The notes below the pieces were generated by a model. The model was not told the origin of the DNA. It saw only the letters and a program-made list of their open reading frames with translations, and searched no databases. The translations under genes were made by a program, and so were the position numbers. This document shows, one piece after another, positions 31,019-41,721 of a stretch of DNA of 64,000 nucleotides; position 1 is the first letter of the stretch; every line of letters starts with the position of its first letter. The stretch is from Pelobates cultripes (taxonomy: Eukaryota > Chordata > Amphibia > Anura > Pelobatidae): NCBI GenBank assembly GCA_933207985.1, contig OW240914.1:133965119-134029118 (forward strand), given 5' to 3'.

Positions 31019-33200
31019 AAACTATGGGTTCTGAGTACACCATGCACTCGACGTAGCTCACCACTGATTTCAGAAGAACTAATAAACATGTTTCAGATTG
31101 TTTTTAATGTTACACAGAAATCAGAAAACATGTTAACAGAAGTATTGCAAGACAAATCATGAAATACATTGCAAAAAAATGTCAGAAAATACAGTAAAAC
31201 AAGTAGTAGGACATCTTTTAAATACAGTACAAACATTTATAATCTTTTAACTAGAAAGAGAAAATATATTAGCAATAAGTATAACTTGCATGGTGATACT
31301 GTACATATATTATGGTATGGATGCAATGTCCCTGTCCGTTTAAAAATATTTTGATTCTGTGGGATGGCAACAATTACATTGCAGTGTTAAAATGCCTCTT
31401 ATGGCTGTCACCCTGACCGAGTGAACCAACTCACCGAGTTCGGCTATTGCAATCATATAGTCTAATAAGGACCATCTGATTGCAAGCACAGTAGCATCCC
31501 AATGCTTTCTTATGGTAAAGCATTGGATTGGCTGAAATTATTCTCACTGGAGATCTCGGCCACAAATTTAGAACTTCCCAACAAAACCTGATGCAGAGGG
31601 ACATTAGTACAGATAGACTAAAACTATGTATGTTTGTATTCCTAACACTATAGTGTATCTTTAATAGATGTGTGTGTGATATGGTTTTTAAGTAGACAGT
31701 TTAGCACCGGGGTCAAAATATGATAAGACCAAATCCAGTGTATCATTTGAGGAAGAGAAGGTGAGAAAACATTAAAGTAGTTAATATTTAATTTAATACA
31801 CCTGTTTTTATAAAGTGATAAAAGGTTGTTATCTGTATTTTCTATGACGGTGGATTTAAATTTATATTTTTGTATTCTAGGGACACAGTAGTTGCTAAAC
31901 AATACTATTACGCAGTTCATAGAAACAGCACTGCTAAGCGTCAGTATGACATAATCTAAGGGGCAGTTCCTTTAAATGTCACAAAGAACGGAAAGTCCCA
32001 CTTCTGGTAAATATCACTGTTAATATAGACAAGTGGGAGTGCATGCACGGTGCACTGTGAAAAGATTAAGAGAAATTGCTAGTGAATTGATCATCTACAG
32101 GGAAAGAATAGGTAGTGATGATGTAAGTCTTTCTCATAAAGTTCAATGGGGTAAAGAGGGTAAATAACAGTGCAATTGCAGGATACAAGTAGACAGTGAG
32201 AGAGTTCACAAAAGCAGTGGCAGGTGTTTATGTGTGTGCTCACAGAGCAATAGATGCTTATCTAAATTATAATTTTAATGCAATCAGGGGAATGTCGAAG
32301 GAAGCAGCCCAAAGGGTTATAATAAGCATTGCAAACAGCATTGTAACAGTCACCGGAAATTGGACTTTACTTTAATCTCACAGTGTTAGCTTATTCTCTT
32401 GGAAAACAGGCTGAGTAATAATACACTGTGTCATTGCAATTTCCTGGTTACTATAACAGCCTTGCATTGCGAATTTGTTAATGTAACCCATTCATATACT
32501 CTCAGATCCACAATTGCTAGTATTACTATCCATTTCTTTGTATTCATTTAGTGCAGAAAAACATGTTGTAATTGTGCATTTAATACTTATATGTATTGTC
32601 GTTTCACTGGCAACATTGTGTATATACATTGTTTCCATAATTCTTTGTTCAAACTGTAGTATCAAAAAAATTGCAGTAAATATAGGCTGTTCACTAGATG
32701 TGATGAATTTCATTGTTGAGTTATAGATGTTCGTAATGACTGCTCAATAGCCAAAACATTGTTTTTTGGATAATTTACATTTTTTTAGTTTTAAAATTAT
32801 AATTGGTTTTAAAAGTAAGAAGGGAGAAAGAAGGCACAAAATGAATTTGGGAAGGCTAGGATGCTGTAATTTTCCAGGTACAACAAATACCACATTAAGC
32901 ACATTGATATCCGAAACAGTCAACAGTGCATGGGGGTCAATGTGCAGAGAATAAAACATATATAAACATACTGTATGATACAACAAATAAAATGCAGGAC
33001 TGTTGTACACAAATAGGGACTGTTCTTTAGTGAAAGGTAAGGCGAGGGGACACAATGCTGTAGTGCTTATCATGCCAGGAGAACCTGGGGTCCAGAAGGT
33101 CCCTTTCCACCTCCTCCGTAAAAGCCAGCTTCCGCTTCCAGCCACTGAGCCAGCCCTGCTCTACACTGCTAAGCTCACGGGAGGTAATGAAAGCTAAATG
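31019..33200. other. AT-rich intergenic sequence, one T2-type fragment
   Basis: 31380-31663 keeps a T2-like right end (AACACTATAGTGTATCTTTAA) and the AAGCATTGGATTGGCTG interior. The remaining sequence to 33200 is free of recognised repeats and carries only short frames with no domain signature, including one at 33145-32744 on the minus strand. Confidence 0.4.
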
Positions 33201-33215
33201 CTATCCTGCAGGCTG

Positions 33216-33575
33216 AGACCATTGGCGTGATGTCCAAGGGCCGAGGTCGAAAGGGGAGATCAAGAGATCTCCACTGTCGGCCCTTGCAGGGCCGGCACTA
33301 TCCGAGCGCCGGCCCTGCTGTGTGCCATGAGGGCTAGTGATGAGATCCAAAAACTCCCTCACCGGCCCACAGGCAGTAACATGTGGCTGCTGGCGGGGGC
33401 TGGAGGAGAGAGAGGACATGTAGGACCCCTGGCCAGCAGCTCCGCTGGGTTCCTCTTATGAGGTCGGAGCCTTGACACGGTCACACCCCCCCTACACACA
33501 CACACAGCACCCCTCACACTCTGCACCCTTCACACATAGCATCATCAAACACACACACTGCACCTCCCCCCCCCC
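33216..33575. mobile_element. Degenerate relative of the 44752-46520 hAT-type element
   Basis: Contains GGGGAGATCAAGAGATCTCC, GCCGGCACTATCCGAGCGCCGGC and GAGGAGAG blocks in the same order as 44830-44990, then a CACACAGCACCCCTCACAC tract (33488-33560). The terminal repeat is not clean, apart from a weak ATTGGCGTG at 33222. Confidence 0.5.
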
Positions 33576-33587
33576 CAACCCCAATTT

Positions 33588-33850
33588 GGCCCATCTAGTC
33601 TGCACAATTTTATAAATACTCCCTGTCCCCTGGCCATATGTTATAGTTAGGATACCCTTATGCCTATCCCACACATACATAAACTGCTATTCCATGCATC
33701 CATTATCCTCTCAGTAAAGTAATTCTTCCTGATATTATTTTTAAACCTTTGCCCCTCTAATTTAAGACTATGTCCTCATGTGATAGTTTTTCTTCTTTTA
33801 AATATAGTCTCCTCTTTACAAACACAATGCAAGGATGCTAATAAATTTGC
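33588..33850 (-). pseudogene. CR1-like LINE 3' fragment
   Basis: On the minus strand the sequence encodes the end of a CR1-type RT protein (LKIISGRITLL / WDRHKGILTI region) and the 3' UTR with ACTAGATGGGCCAA. It aligns by eye with 47691-47900, but has an internal deletion and shifts. No tail repeat remains. Confidence 0.7.
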
Positions 33851-35150
33851 TTTCGCTGCGCAAAACAAATACAGGGCGTTTTTCTCATGCTGGAGGTCTT
33901 CAGCAGAGCTCTGCACATGGTCTGCCCTGAAAGAGCATTAAACCAACATGCTCACTTTGAGAGGGGGCATGCTTCTCATGGTCATGACAAAACACACGCT
34001 CTCTGGTCCTGCCCCCTTCTCAGTGGGCGCTGTGATTAAAAAATATTCGGGACAATTTTTTTTCCCAGTCCGGCCCTGCTTAGGTAAGTTGTTAAAATAT
34101 TTGAAACTAGTTTGACTATTACCCTGAAAGAGAGCCTGGGCACTTCTGGCACCATAATCACTACAGTACACTGGAGTAGTTATGGTGCTTGGAATGTTCC
34201 ATCAAAGATGGAAGTCTTTAAATGAAAACTCCAAGTAGTTGAAAGTTGAAGAGATGAGAGCAAAACAAGATACATAAAAGTTAGAATGAAAATATACATA
34301 CACAGTCATGGATTCCATGTGCTGTTAAAAGCTAAAGAGCAATGTCATTTCTGGAATGGAAACTACAGTATCAAGTCTTAGCAGCTGCTTTGGATACATG
34401 GCAACCAAACACCCTTTAATGTTTATTCAATTGACTCAGGATTAAATTAATTAGGAGTCCTTGCAGGAAGAAGAGAATGTGTTTACTTATAACTGTCTGC
34501 AAAAAGGTGTGTATTTGGGATCACGATGGAGAAACTTTTGGACACAACACCACACAGGGGCAGAACTAGAGCCCAATCTCAGGAAGGGCACTGTAAGATA
34601 ATTCTATTAACGTGCAGCATATTAAAAGGCCATCTTCTACATTGCACATTCTTCTGGGGTTATTTCATAAACTAGGAATTTTAGTGAATTTAAATTTGCA
34701 TTGCTAGATTAAGAGCAAACATAGCTGATTTGAAGAAATTGTTCAACTTGGCAGCAGCTATAATTTTTTATCCTTAATTTTACAGTTAGGATTTGAATTC
34801 GATACAGTGTCCCTTTCCTTAAATGTTCCTCTTTCTCTGCCGTTTCACCTCATTTGTGGCCATCTCACCATATCGGTCCATTTGTGCCCCATTGTTCATG
34901 TACTTGCGGTAATTTCTAACTCTCTTCCCATATTCCCCCCAATATGTGTCCCTCTGCTCACTTCTTATTTGTAATTCCCTTCCCATTACCTATTTGTGTC
35001 CTCGTACCCATTCATTCATATTTTTCTTTCCCAACCTTGATTTAGTAGCACAGTTGAGCTGTATGCTGTACATATTGCCATTACAAAATTAAGCCTTGTG
35101 CCACAATCAAGGATCTGTAATATAACTGCATACTTGGTATGTTTGGAACT
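33851..35150. other. Intergenic sequence with T2-like right end at 34140-34205
   Basis: The segment 34140-34205 (CACCATAATCACTACAGTACACTGGAGTAGTTATGGTGC) is another T2-like variant end. Elsewhere nothing is recognised and no coding frame has support. Confidence 0.35.
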
Positions 35151-35159
35151 AACCTGGTT

Positions 35160-35398
35160 CCAGTGCCAACGTCCCTCGATGCTGGTTCCGTCTCCACCTC
35201 TTCCGACTTCAGCAAGAGGAGGAACCTAATGCACATGGGCGGCGAGTGCTGCACACGTTAGGCCTTCCCCATAGGAAAGTATTGAATCAATGGTTTCCTA
35301 TGGGAATTTTCAAGAGGCTGAAAATCCCCTGTTAAGAAGGTGATTTTCCTGTTTACTGTTAAGGTTTATATGGCTGACATTATAGTATTCTTTTAATG
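35160..35398. mobile_element. T2-type MITE fragment
   Basis: Interior palindrome CCCCATAGGAAAGTATTGAATCAATGGTTTCCTATGGG and the worn right terminus ATTATAGTATTCTTTTAA identify it as a T2-like copy lacking its left end. Confidence 0.5.
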
Positions 35399-35689
35399 GT
35401 GACTTCTGTAGACAAATCGTTTGGAAAGTTTTTTCCAGTTGTACTGAATCATTTGGAAAGCTTATTAATAGAGGTCTTAGTACAGTAGTCATGTTCGGAA
35501 TTTTACTTTAACAAGTTTGCATGTTGTATTTAAGTTAGTTTTCAAACCATGTTAAATTCTGATAAGTATATCTATTTACTTTCATACATGTATAACTTAG
35601 TATTACGTGTTAGTGGCCAGTCCAATGATTTTCACAGAGTGATCGTAAACTCACAGGTCTGTAAGATCCAGGCTAAGATTCTAATAGTT

Positions 35690-36047
35690 TTAAAGGAACA
35701 CTCTAAGCCAGCGCTCAACAAATCCCAGGCACCAGGTCACCATGATGACTAGGAATTTTGTACTGGCACCTGGGTGTTTGTCAGCCTGTCAGAACCTTGT
35801 GGAATCAGCCCCTTCCCCTTCCCTTTCCTGCGGCAGGCAACTATGGCAGAATGGAGCCAGGTGCTGTGGATGCTGTAATCTTCCTGCTCTTCTTGCTCTG
35901 ATCCCTCACACGCCCTGCGGTGATGCCAGGAGCTGAGATATGATGTCACTCCGGCTCCTGCTTTCCCAAAGGCAGTGTTTACATTAAAAATCCTGCAGGA
36001 AAAAGCTATACACACCAGAACCACTGGTGACTATAGTGTCCCTTTAA
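35690..36047 (+). mobile_element. T2-type MITE, complete, TTAA flanks
   Basis: TTAAAGGAACACTCTAAGCC at the left and GGTGACTATAGTGTCCCTTTAA at the right share the T2-type inverted ends. Length 358 bp. The interior includes CCAGGCACCAGGTCACC, then CCTGCAGG near the right end. Confidence 0.7.
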
Positions 36048-36127
36048 GAATTGTATTTTTGTCATTGAAAAGAAAGCTTTGTTAGTTTAAAAACCTTGGC
36101 TTCTAGCTTTTTGAGCTGGCTCCTAGA

Positions 36128-36532
36128 CAGGGGCGTACCTAGAGCATTTGGCATCCGGGGCGGATCCTGTGCTTGGCACCCCCCCCCAAAAAAAAAAACC
36201 CCTGTAAAAAATGTTAAAGGTTTTCTTTAATTAATCCACACTCCTTAATTAATCCATACCCCTTAATTAATCCACACTAATTCATCCATTAATCCACACT
36301 AATTCATCCACACACCCTTAATTAATCCACCCCCCTTAATTGATACACACACCCTTAATTAATCCGCACTAATTAATCCACCCCCCATAATTAATCCACA
36401 CTAATTAATCCACCCCCCATAATTAATCCATCCCCCTTAATTAATACACCCCGCAATTAATATCCACCCCCTCCTTTCTCTCTCACCCCCTCCTTTCTCC
36501 TCTTTCTCACCCCCCCTCCTTTCTCCTCTTTC
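36128..36532 (+). mobile_element. hAT-type left end with TTAATTAATCCAC minisatellite, cut by gap
   Basis: Begins CAGGGGCGTACCTAGAGC, a hAT-type terminus, followed by a poly-C/poly-A stretch. A run of TTAATTAATCCACACTAA units (about 36225-36465) and CTCCTTTCTCCTCTTTC units follow. The sequence then enters an assembly gap, so whether this is the left end of the 36633-39875 copy or a different element cannot be decided. Confidence 0.5.
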
Positions 36533-36632
36533 NNNNNNNNNNNNNNNNNNNNNNNNNNNNNNNNNNNNNNNNNNNNNNNNNNNNNNNNNNNNNNNNNNNN
36601 NNNNNNNNNNNNNNNNNNNNNNNNNNNNNNNN
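36533..36632. other. Assembly gap (100 N)
   Basis: Exactly 100 unknown bases, the conventional size for a gap of unknown length. It lies between a pyrimidine-rich and a purine-rich repeat tract. Confidence 0.99.
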
Positions 36633-37855
36633 CCACTGGGGGAGGAGAAGGAGGGGGTGAGTAAGGACCACTGAAGGTAGAGGGGGGGAGTAAGGGCCAC
36701 AGGTGGAGGAGAGAGATGGGGCGAGTAAGGACCACTGGGGGAGGAGAGGGATGGGGGTAGTAAGGACCACTGGGGGAGGAGAGGGATGGGGGTAGTAAGG
36801 ACCACTAGGGGAGGAGGGGGGGAGTAAGGACCACTGGGGGAAGAATGGGGGGAGTAAGAACCACTGGGGGAGGAGAGGGGGAGTAAGAACCACTGGGGAA
36901 GGGGGGGTGAAGGAACACAGGGGGACGGGGGGTGGGGAGTAAGGACCACTGAGGGAGGAGGGGGGGTCCACTAAGGGGTTTGGGAGAGGGAGGACCACTA
37001 AGGGGGGAAAGGACTACTAAGGGGGGGTGAGGGGAAAGAGGATAATGACCACTGGGGGGGGGATTACCACTAAGGGGGTGGGGGGAGGAGGGGAATGTCT
37101 ACTAAGGGGTTTGGGAGAGGGAGGGCCACTAAGGGGGAAGGGGGGAGTGAGAAGACCACCAAGGGGGGACTACAGGGGGCCAAGGGAGAGCACTAAGGGA
37201 CAGAAGGGGAGAACACGGAGGGACAGGAGGGAAGGGGAAATCAATAATTGACAGGGGGGGAGAGCACTATGAAAAAAATAAAAAAATAAAGAGCAGCTCC
37301 CCTCTCAGTCTCTATCCTACCCCACAAACCCTCTCTTTTACACTACACACATACACAATGCATCCCCCCCACACACACACAGAAACATACAATGCATTCC
37401 TACTCAGACACACCCGAAACACACAATGCATCCCTTACGTTCACACAAACACTCATTCTCTTACACACAGAAACAAAATGCATCTCTTACACAATCAATG
37501 CACCCCTTACAGACACACACTGCATTCAATTAAATACACAGAAACACACCTTGCACCCCTTACACACACACACCCAGAAACATACAATGCATTCCTTACA
37601 CGCAAACACACACTGCATCCCCTATAAACACACTACATCCCTTACAGAAATTGGTATCCCTATACACTACATTCTATAAGAACACACACACATTGCATCC
37701 TCTACAATAACACATAAAACATCCCCTACACACATACACTCCACTTCCTGTGAGAGAACTCATGGGTGGGCCAGGTAGCTGGATTTATGGGTGGGCATTG
37801 CAGGCATACTCACGGTCAAGCCCTGGGGGCCCAGACCTTGAGCTGTGTAAGGGGC

Positions 37856-39451
37856 CAGGGGCGTCTTTAACGCGGGGCAAACAGGGCAGCTGCCCCTGGC
37901 CTTGTCCCTGCTGGGGGGCCCGAGGTAACTGCCCTGTTTGCCCTCTGCCCGCAAACTATGGGGGCCCATTGGGTGGCCCATGCACTTAGAGCCACCCAGT
38001 GGGCCTGTGTCAGCAGGGGCCCGGTCGGGCGCTGTGGCGCTTTAACAGCGCGACCAGGCCCTTGCTTTTCGGCAGCACTGGGAGGAAGTGACAGCCGTGC
38101 GTCACTTCCTCCCACAGAAACAGGAGCCGCACGGGAGGAAGGAGGACCAGCTGTTCCGGAGGGGGCCAGGCCGGGAGAGCTTAACTCCCAGTCACCCCAG
38201 CCAGCCCACTGAACCCCAGGGAAGCCACCCTCCAGAAAAAGGTAAGAAACTGGAGGGTGGTTATCAAATTTTGCATGAGTGTGTCAGTATGTGTGTATGT
38301 CTGTTAGTGTGCCAGTATGTCTGTCAGTGTATCTGTATGTCTGTGTGTGTGAGAGTCTGTCAGTGTCTGTGTGTTTCAGTATGTCTGTATATGTGTGTAT
38401 GTCTGTCAGTGTGTCAGTATGTCCGTGTGTGTGCATGTCTGTCAGTGTATGTGTGTATGTCTGTCAGTGTGTCAGTATGTCTGTGTGTGTGTGTGAGTCT
38501 GTCAATGTCTGTGTGGTTCAGTATGTATGTATGTGTGTATGTGTGTTTTAGTATGGCTGTCTGTGTGTGTCAAAATGTCTGTATGTGTGTTTGTCTGTCA
38601 GTGTCTGTGTGTATGTGTGTTTCAGTATGTCTGTCTGTCTGTGTGTATGTGTGCCAGTATGTCTGTCAGTGTGCCAGAAAATCTGTGTGTGTGTCTGTCA
38701 GTGTCTGTGTGGTTCAGTATGTATTTGTGTATGTGTGTTTCAGTATGGCTGTCTGTGTGTGTCAAAATGTCTGTACGTGTGTATGTCTGTCAGTGTCTGT
38801 GTGTATGTGTGTTTCAGTATGTCTGTCTGTGTGTATGTGTGCCAGAATGTCTGTATGTCTGTCAGTATGTCTGTGTGAGTCTGTCAGTTTCCATGTGGTT
38901 CTGTATGTCTGTGTTTGTCAATATGTCTGTCAATGTCTGTGTGTATGTGTGTTTCAGTATGTCCGTCTGTGTGTATATGTGGCAGTATGTCTGTCAGTGT
39001 ATCTGTATGTCAGTGTCTGTGTGGTTCAGTATGTCTTTGTGTATGTGTGTTTCAGTATGACTGTCTGTGTCAGTAGGTCTGTCAGAATGTGTCTCTGTAT
39101 CTGTATGTTTTCCGTTTGTGTGTGTATCTGTATGTGTCAGTGTTTGTATCTGTATATCTGCATGTGTTTTAGGTTGTGTATCTGTGTGTCTGGATGTGTG
39201 TCAGTGTGTGTGTGTATCTATATGTAGTCAATGGGTGTACCTTTGTATCTGCATGTATGTCAGTGTTTATATCTGTGTGTGTCAGTGTATCTATATGTAG
39301 TCTGTGTATCTGTATGTTCTTGTGTGTATCTACATGCGGTCAGTGTGTATCTGCATGTGTGTCAGGTAGTGTATTTGTGTGTATCTATATATAGTCAGGG
39401 GGCCCAAGTAAATGCTTGCCCAGGGTCCAATCAAAATTAAAGATGGCCCTG
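37856..39451 (+). mobile_element. hAT-like element D2 nested in copy D, 8-bp TSD, TGTCTG-repeat interior
   Basis: Ends CAGGGGCGTCTTTAA (37856) and TTAAAGATGGCCCTG (39437-39451) are inverted repeats with two mismatches. A perfect 8-bp duplication TAAGGGGC (37848-37855 and 39452-39459) flanks it, and the host sequence resumes exactly as in element A. The left part (37860-38250) is GC-rich unique DNA. The rest (38275-39400) is a TG-rich array of TGTCTGTGTGTATG-type units. There is no transposase. The long Cys/Val-rich frames here (for example 38088-39227) are repeat translation. Confidence 0.85.
38275..39400. repeat. TGTCTGTATGTGTG-type microsatellite/minisatellite array
   Basis: About 1.1 kb of TG-rich units mixing TGTCAGTGTGTCAGTATG and TGTCTGTGTGTATGTGTG, drifting to TGTATCTGTATG at the right. 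It forms the interior of element D2. Confidence 0.88.
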
Positions 39452-39875
39452 TAAGGGGCCCTAAAACATGGAGCTGCTTCCTGTTCGTTAATTGTTGTGA
39501 GCACTGTTAAAAACAGTCTCCTGAGAGCCTCTTCCATCATCAGCCTCTTGTCCTCATCTGGTGGTAAGTAGGCAATCCAATATATTATTAGTGGCACTAA
39601 TCTCTAATTTACCTCACATTAAATGGATACTATAGTCACTAGAAGCACTACAGCTTAATGTAGTGGTTCTGGTGTCTATAGCCTGAGCCTGTAGGCTTTT
39701 TAATGTAAACACACTGTCTTTTCAGATAAAAGACACTTTGTGAAGACTGGCGTTGGCCCATATGGCAGAGCATATGGGCGGGGCATTGAGATGTCACATG
39801 GTGGGCAGGACATATGGGGGGGGCGGCAATTTTTTTTTTTTGTCTAGGGCGACAAAAATCCTTGCACCGGCCCTG

Positions 39876-40327
39876 GCTGTTTGTCAGCTTTAGTGGAGAC
39901 TGGAAGTGGTGCCCAGCTGACCCCAGGTAAGTCAATAATTTTAAACAGTTTTACAACTTACAAAAAGAGGCGTCTGGGCTTTCATGGCACCATAACAACT
40001 ACAACGAACTTCTTGCTTGTTCATTGAAGATGAGAATTCCCTGTATCTCTAGTATGTGGCAGTATGTGATTAAAGTTCAATTTACAGAGAAGGATACAAT
40101 TATTTAAGGTAAATTACATTTGATTGAAAGTGAAACCAGTTGTTTTTTCATGCAGGCTGTGTCAATCAGAGCCAGGGGAAGTGTGACAAGGGCTGCATAA
40201 ACAGAAACAAAGTGATTTAACTCCTAAATGGCAGAAAATTGAGCAGTAAAACTTGAGAAGCATGATCTGCACACACAAACTGCTTCTTTAAGCTAAAGTT
40301 GTTCAGGCGACTATAGTGTTCCTTTAA
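39876..40327. mobile_element. T2-like MITE remnants
   Basis: 39890-40010 matches the GACCCCAGGTAAG...CACCATAAC segment also present near 29790-29900 and 43640-43690. 40110-40327 ends GGCGACTATAGTGTTCCTTTAA, a T2-type right end on TTAA. The copies are incomplete. Confidence 0.5.
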
Positions 40328-40397
40328 CTGCTCACCATTCGCTTGTTAGTTTTTACATTTCTATAGGGATAAATTAGTTTTGTCCACTTACAATATT

Positions 40398-40738
40398 GCA
40401 AACCTTCCAACATTTTAAATAGACAAAAAGGGACACTTGAAATTTAGGGGTGTGAGTTGGGTGTGGCCAGGGGCGTGGCTTCTCTGAAAAATTTGAAATG
40501 TCTTACAAATAATTTATGCAGCTAAAATGTAATTTAGAAAAAGAACAATGTATCTTATTTACACAGACTGATTTCTAAACACATTTATTGTAGTTTAAAG
40601 ACACATTACTGTATTATTGCTGTGAAGCTCTGTTATACACTCAGACACACGAACAATATGGAGCTCCTATAAAAGAAGGACTTTAGGAGAAAAAAATAGG
40701 GACTGCCCCTCTTAAATAGGGACAGTCGGGAGGTATGC
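40398..40738. mobile_element. Probable hAT-type MITE (CAAACCTTCC / GGGAGGTATG ends)
   Basis: GCAAACCTTCCAACATTTT at the left and GTCGGGAGGTATGC at the right are imperfect inverted ends. The interior contains GGGTGTGGCCAGGGGCGTGGC and GGGACTGCCCCTCTTAAATAGGGACAG. A flanking TATTGC occurs on both sides but the boundaries are not certain. The strip 40840-40925 carries related motifs. Confidence 0.5.
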
Positions 40739-41048
40739 TATTGCCTGCCCATTTTGTTCCCTTTTCCTGTATAAATGATCTCCTCGCTGTGATATGGAAA
40801 TAGATGACAAATGAAAAAAGGATCTCAAAAGGCCTCCTAACAATCCCACTTTTGGAGGGACAGTCCCAATTTCAGAGTCTGCATCTGGGGACACAAGAGA
40901 GCTATCCCTAGGCACCACAGTGCACTATTATTAGAAGCATTTGTACTGTGCAGAGGGCTCTTCAGCAGAACTGCATGGTTCTAAATGGGAAGGCAGGGCA
41001 GGCAGGCTCTCTGGGCAACGCCCAACATGTCCGATTCTATTTTTTCTG
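40739..41048. other. Intergenic, no gene; weak repeat similarity
   Basis: The strip 40845-40930 (CCCACTTTTGGAGGGACAGTCCC) resembles the preceding element. Otherwise nothing is recognised. Confidence 0.3.
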
Positions 41049-41056
41049 ATTAAGAG

Positions 41057-41383
41057 TAGAGATGTCGCGAACTGTCCGCCGAACTGTTCGCGAACTGTCC
41101 GCCGGCGAACAATAGCGTGTTCGCGTTGGGCGAACATATCCGATTTCCGGTCCGCCCCCTATACGTCATCATTGAGTAAACTTTGACCCGGAACCTCACA
41201 GCCAGCAGACACATTCCACCCAATCAGCAGCAGACCCTCCCTCCCAGGAAGTGTCTGCTGCCTGTGAGGTTCCGGGTCAAAGTTTACTCAATGATGAAGT
41301 ATAGGGGGCGGACCGGAAATCGGATATGTTCGCCCAACGCGAACACGCTATTGTTCGCCGGCGGACAGTTCGCGACATCTCTA
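41057..41383. mobile_element. Palindromic hAT-type MITE (TAGAGATGTCGCG ends), 8-bp TSD
   Basis: TAGAGATGTCGCGAACTG and CAGTTCGCGACATCTCTA bound a 327-bp element flanked by a perfect 8-bp duplication ATTAAGAG (41049-41056 and 41384-41391). The two halves are near-exact complements for more than 110 bp (for example CGAACAATAGCGTGTTCGCG and CGCGAACACGCTATTGTTCG), so it is a fold-back element. It is non-coding. Confidence 0.88.
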
Positions 41384-41721
41384 ATTAAGAGGTGATGGAA
41401 TTGATAAATTGACCTTTCATTTTCAGGAGGTATGCCTTAGTGTGGGATATTTCCCTCTCCCATTTTGTGATTAAGTCCAGCTACAGATAGTAGACACTGG
41501 TAAAAGTGAGTGTGCAATTTTAAAAGTGTGTTTTTGCAATGGAGAACATAATTATATATTTGAACAATGTGTATTGTGCTTTTGTATGCATTTACATACT
41601 TATAAGATAAATATATGTATATATTTTTCTCTTTGTGTTTTGCATCCACTATACACACACTACACAAACACACTGCATTCACTATACACACACTACACAA
41701 ATACAAACTCTACATTCATTA

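Larger units (their letters stand above)
36633..39875 (+). mobile_element. hAT-like copy D of the element A family, itself interrupted
   Basis: The interior follows element A closely. A GGACCACTGGGGGAGGAG minisatellite (36640-37240) is followed by ATCAATAATTGACAGG, the ATGCATCCC array (37350-37640), TGAGCTGTGTAAGGGGC, the T2-like segment (39613-39690) and a right end CCTTGCACCGGCCCTG (39875). The left terminus is lost at the assembly gap. A second element (37856-39451) is nested inside. High similarity to 9100-9900 suggests recent spread. Confidence 0.78.

Noticed and set aside
38088..39227. 379-codon Cys/Val-rich open frame
   Set aside because: It is translation of the TGTCTG tandem array inside element D2; all frames are open and no domain exists.
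36128..39875. One single hAT element from CAGGGGCGTACC to CACCGGCCCTG
   Set aside because: The two termini are not inverted repeats of each other and the flanking 8-mers (CTCCTAGA and GCTGTTTG) do not match.
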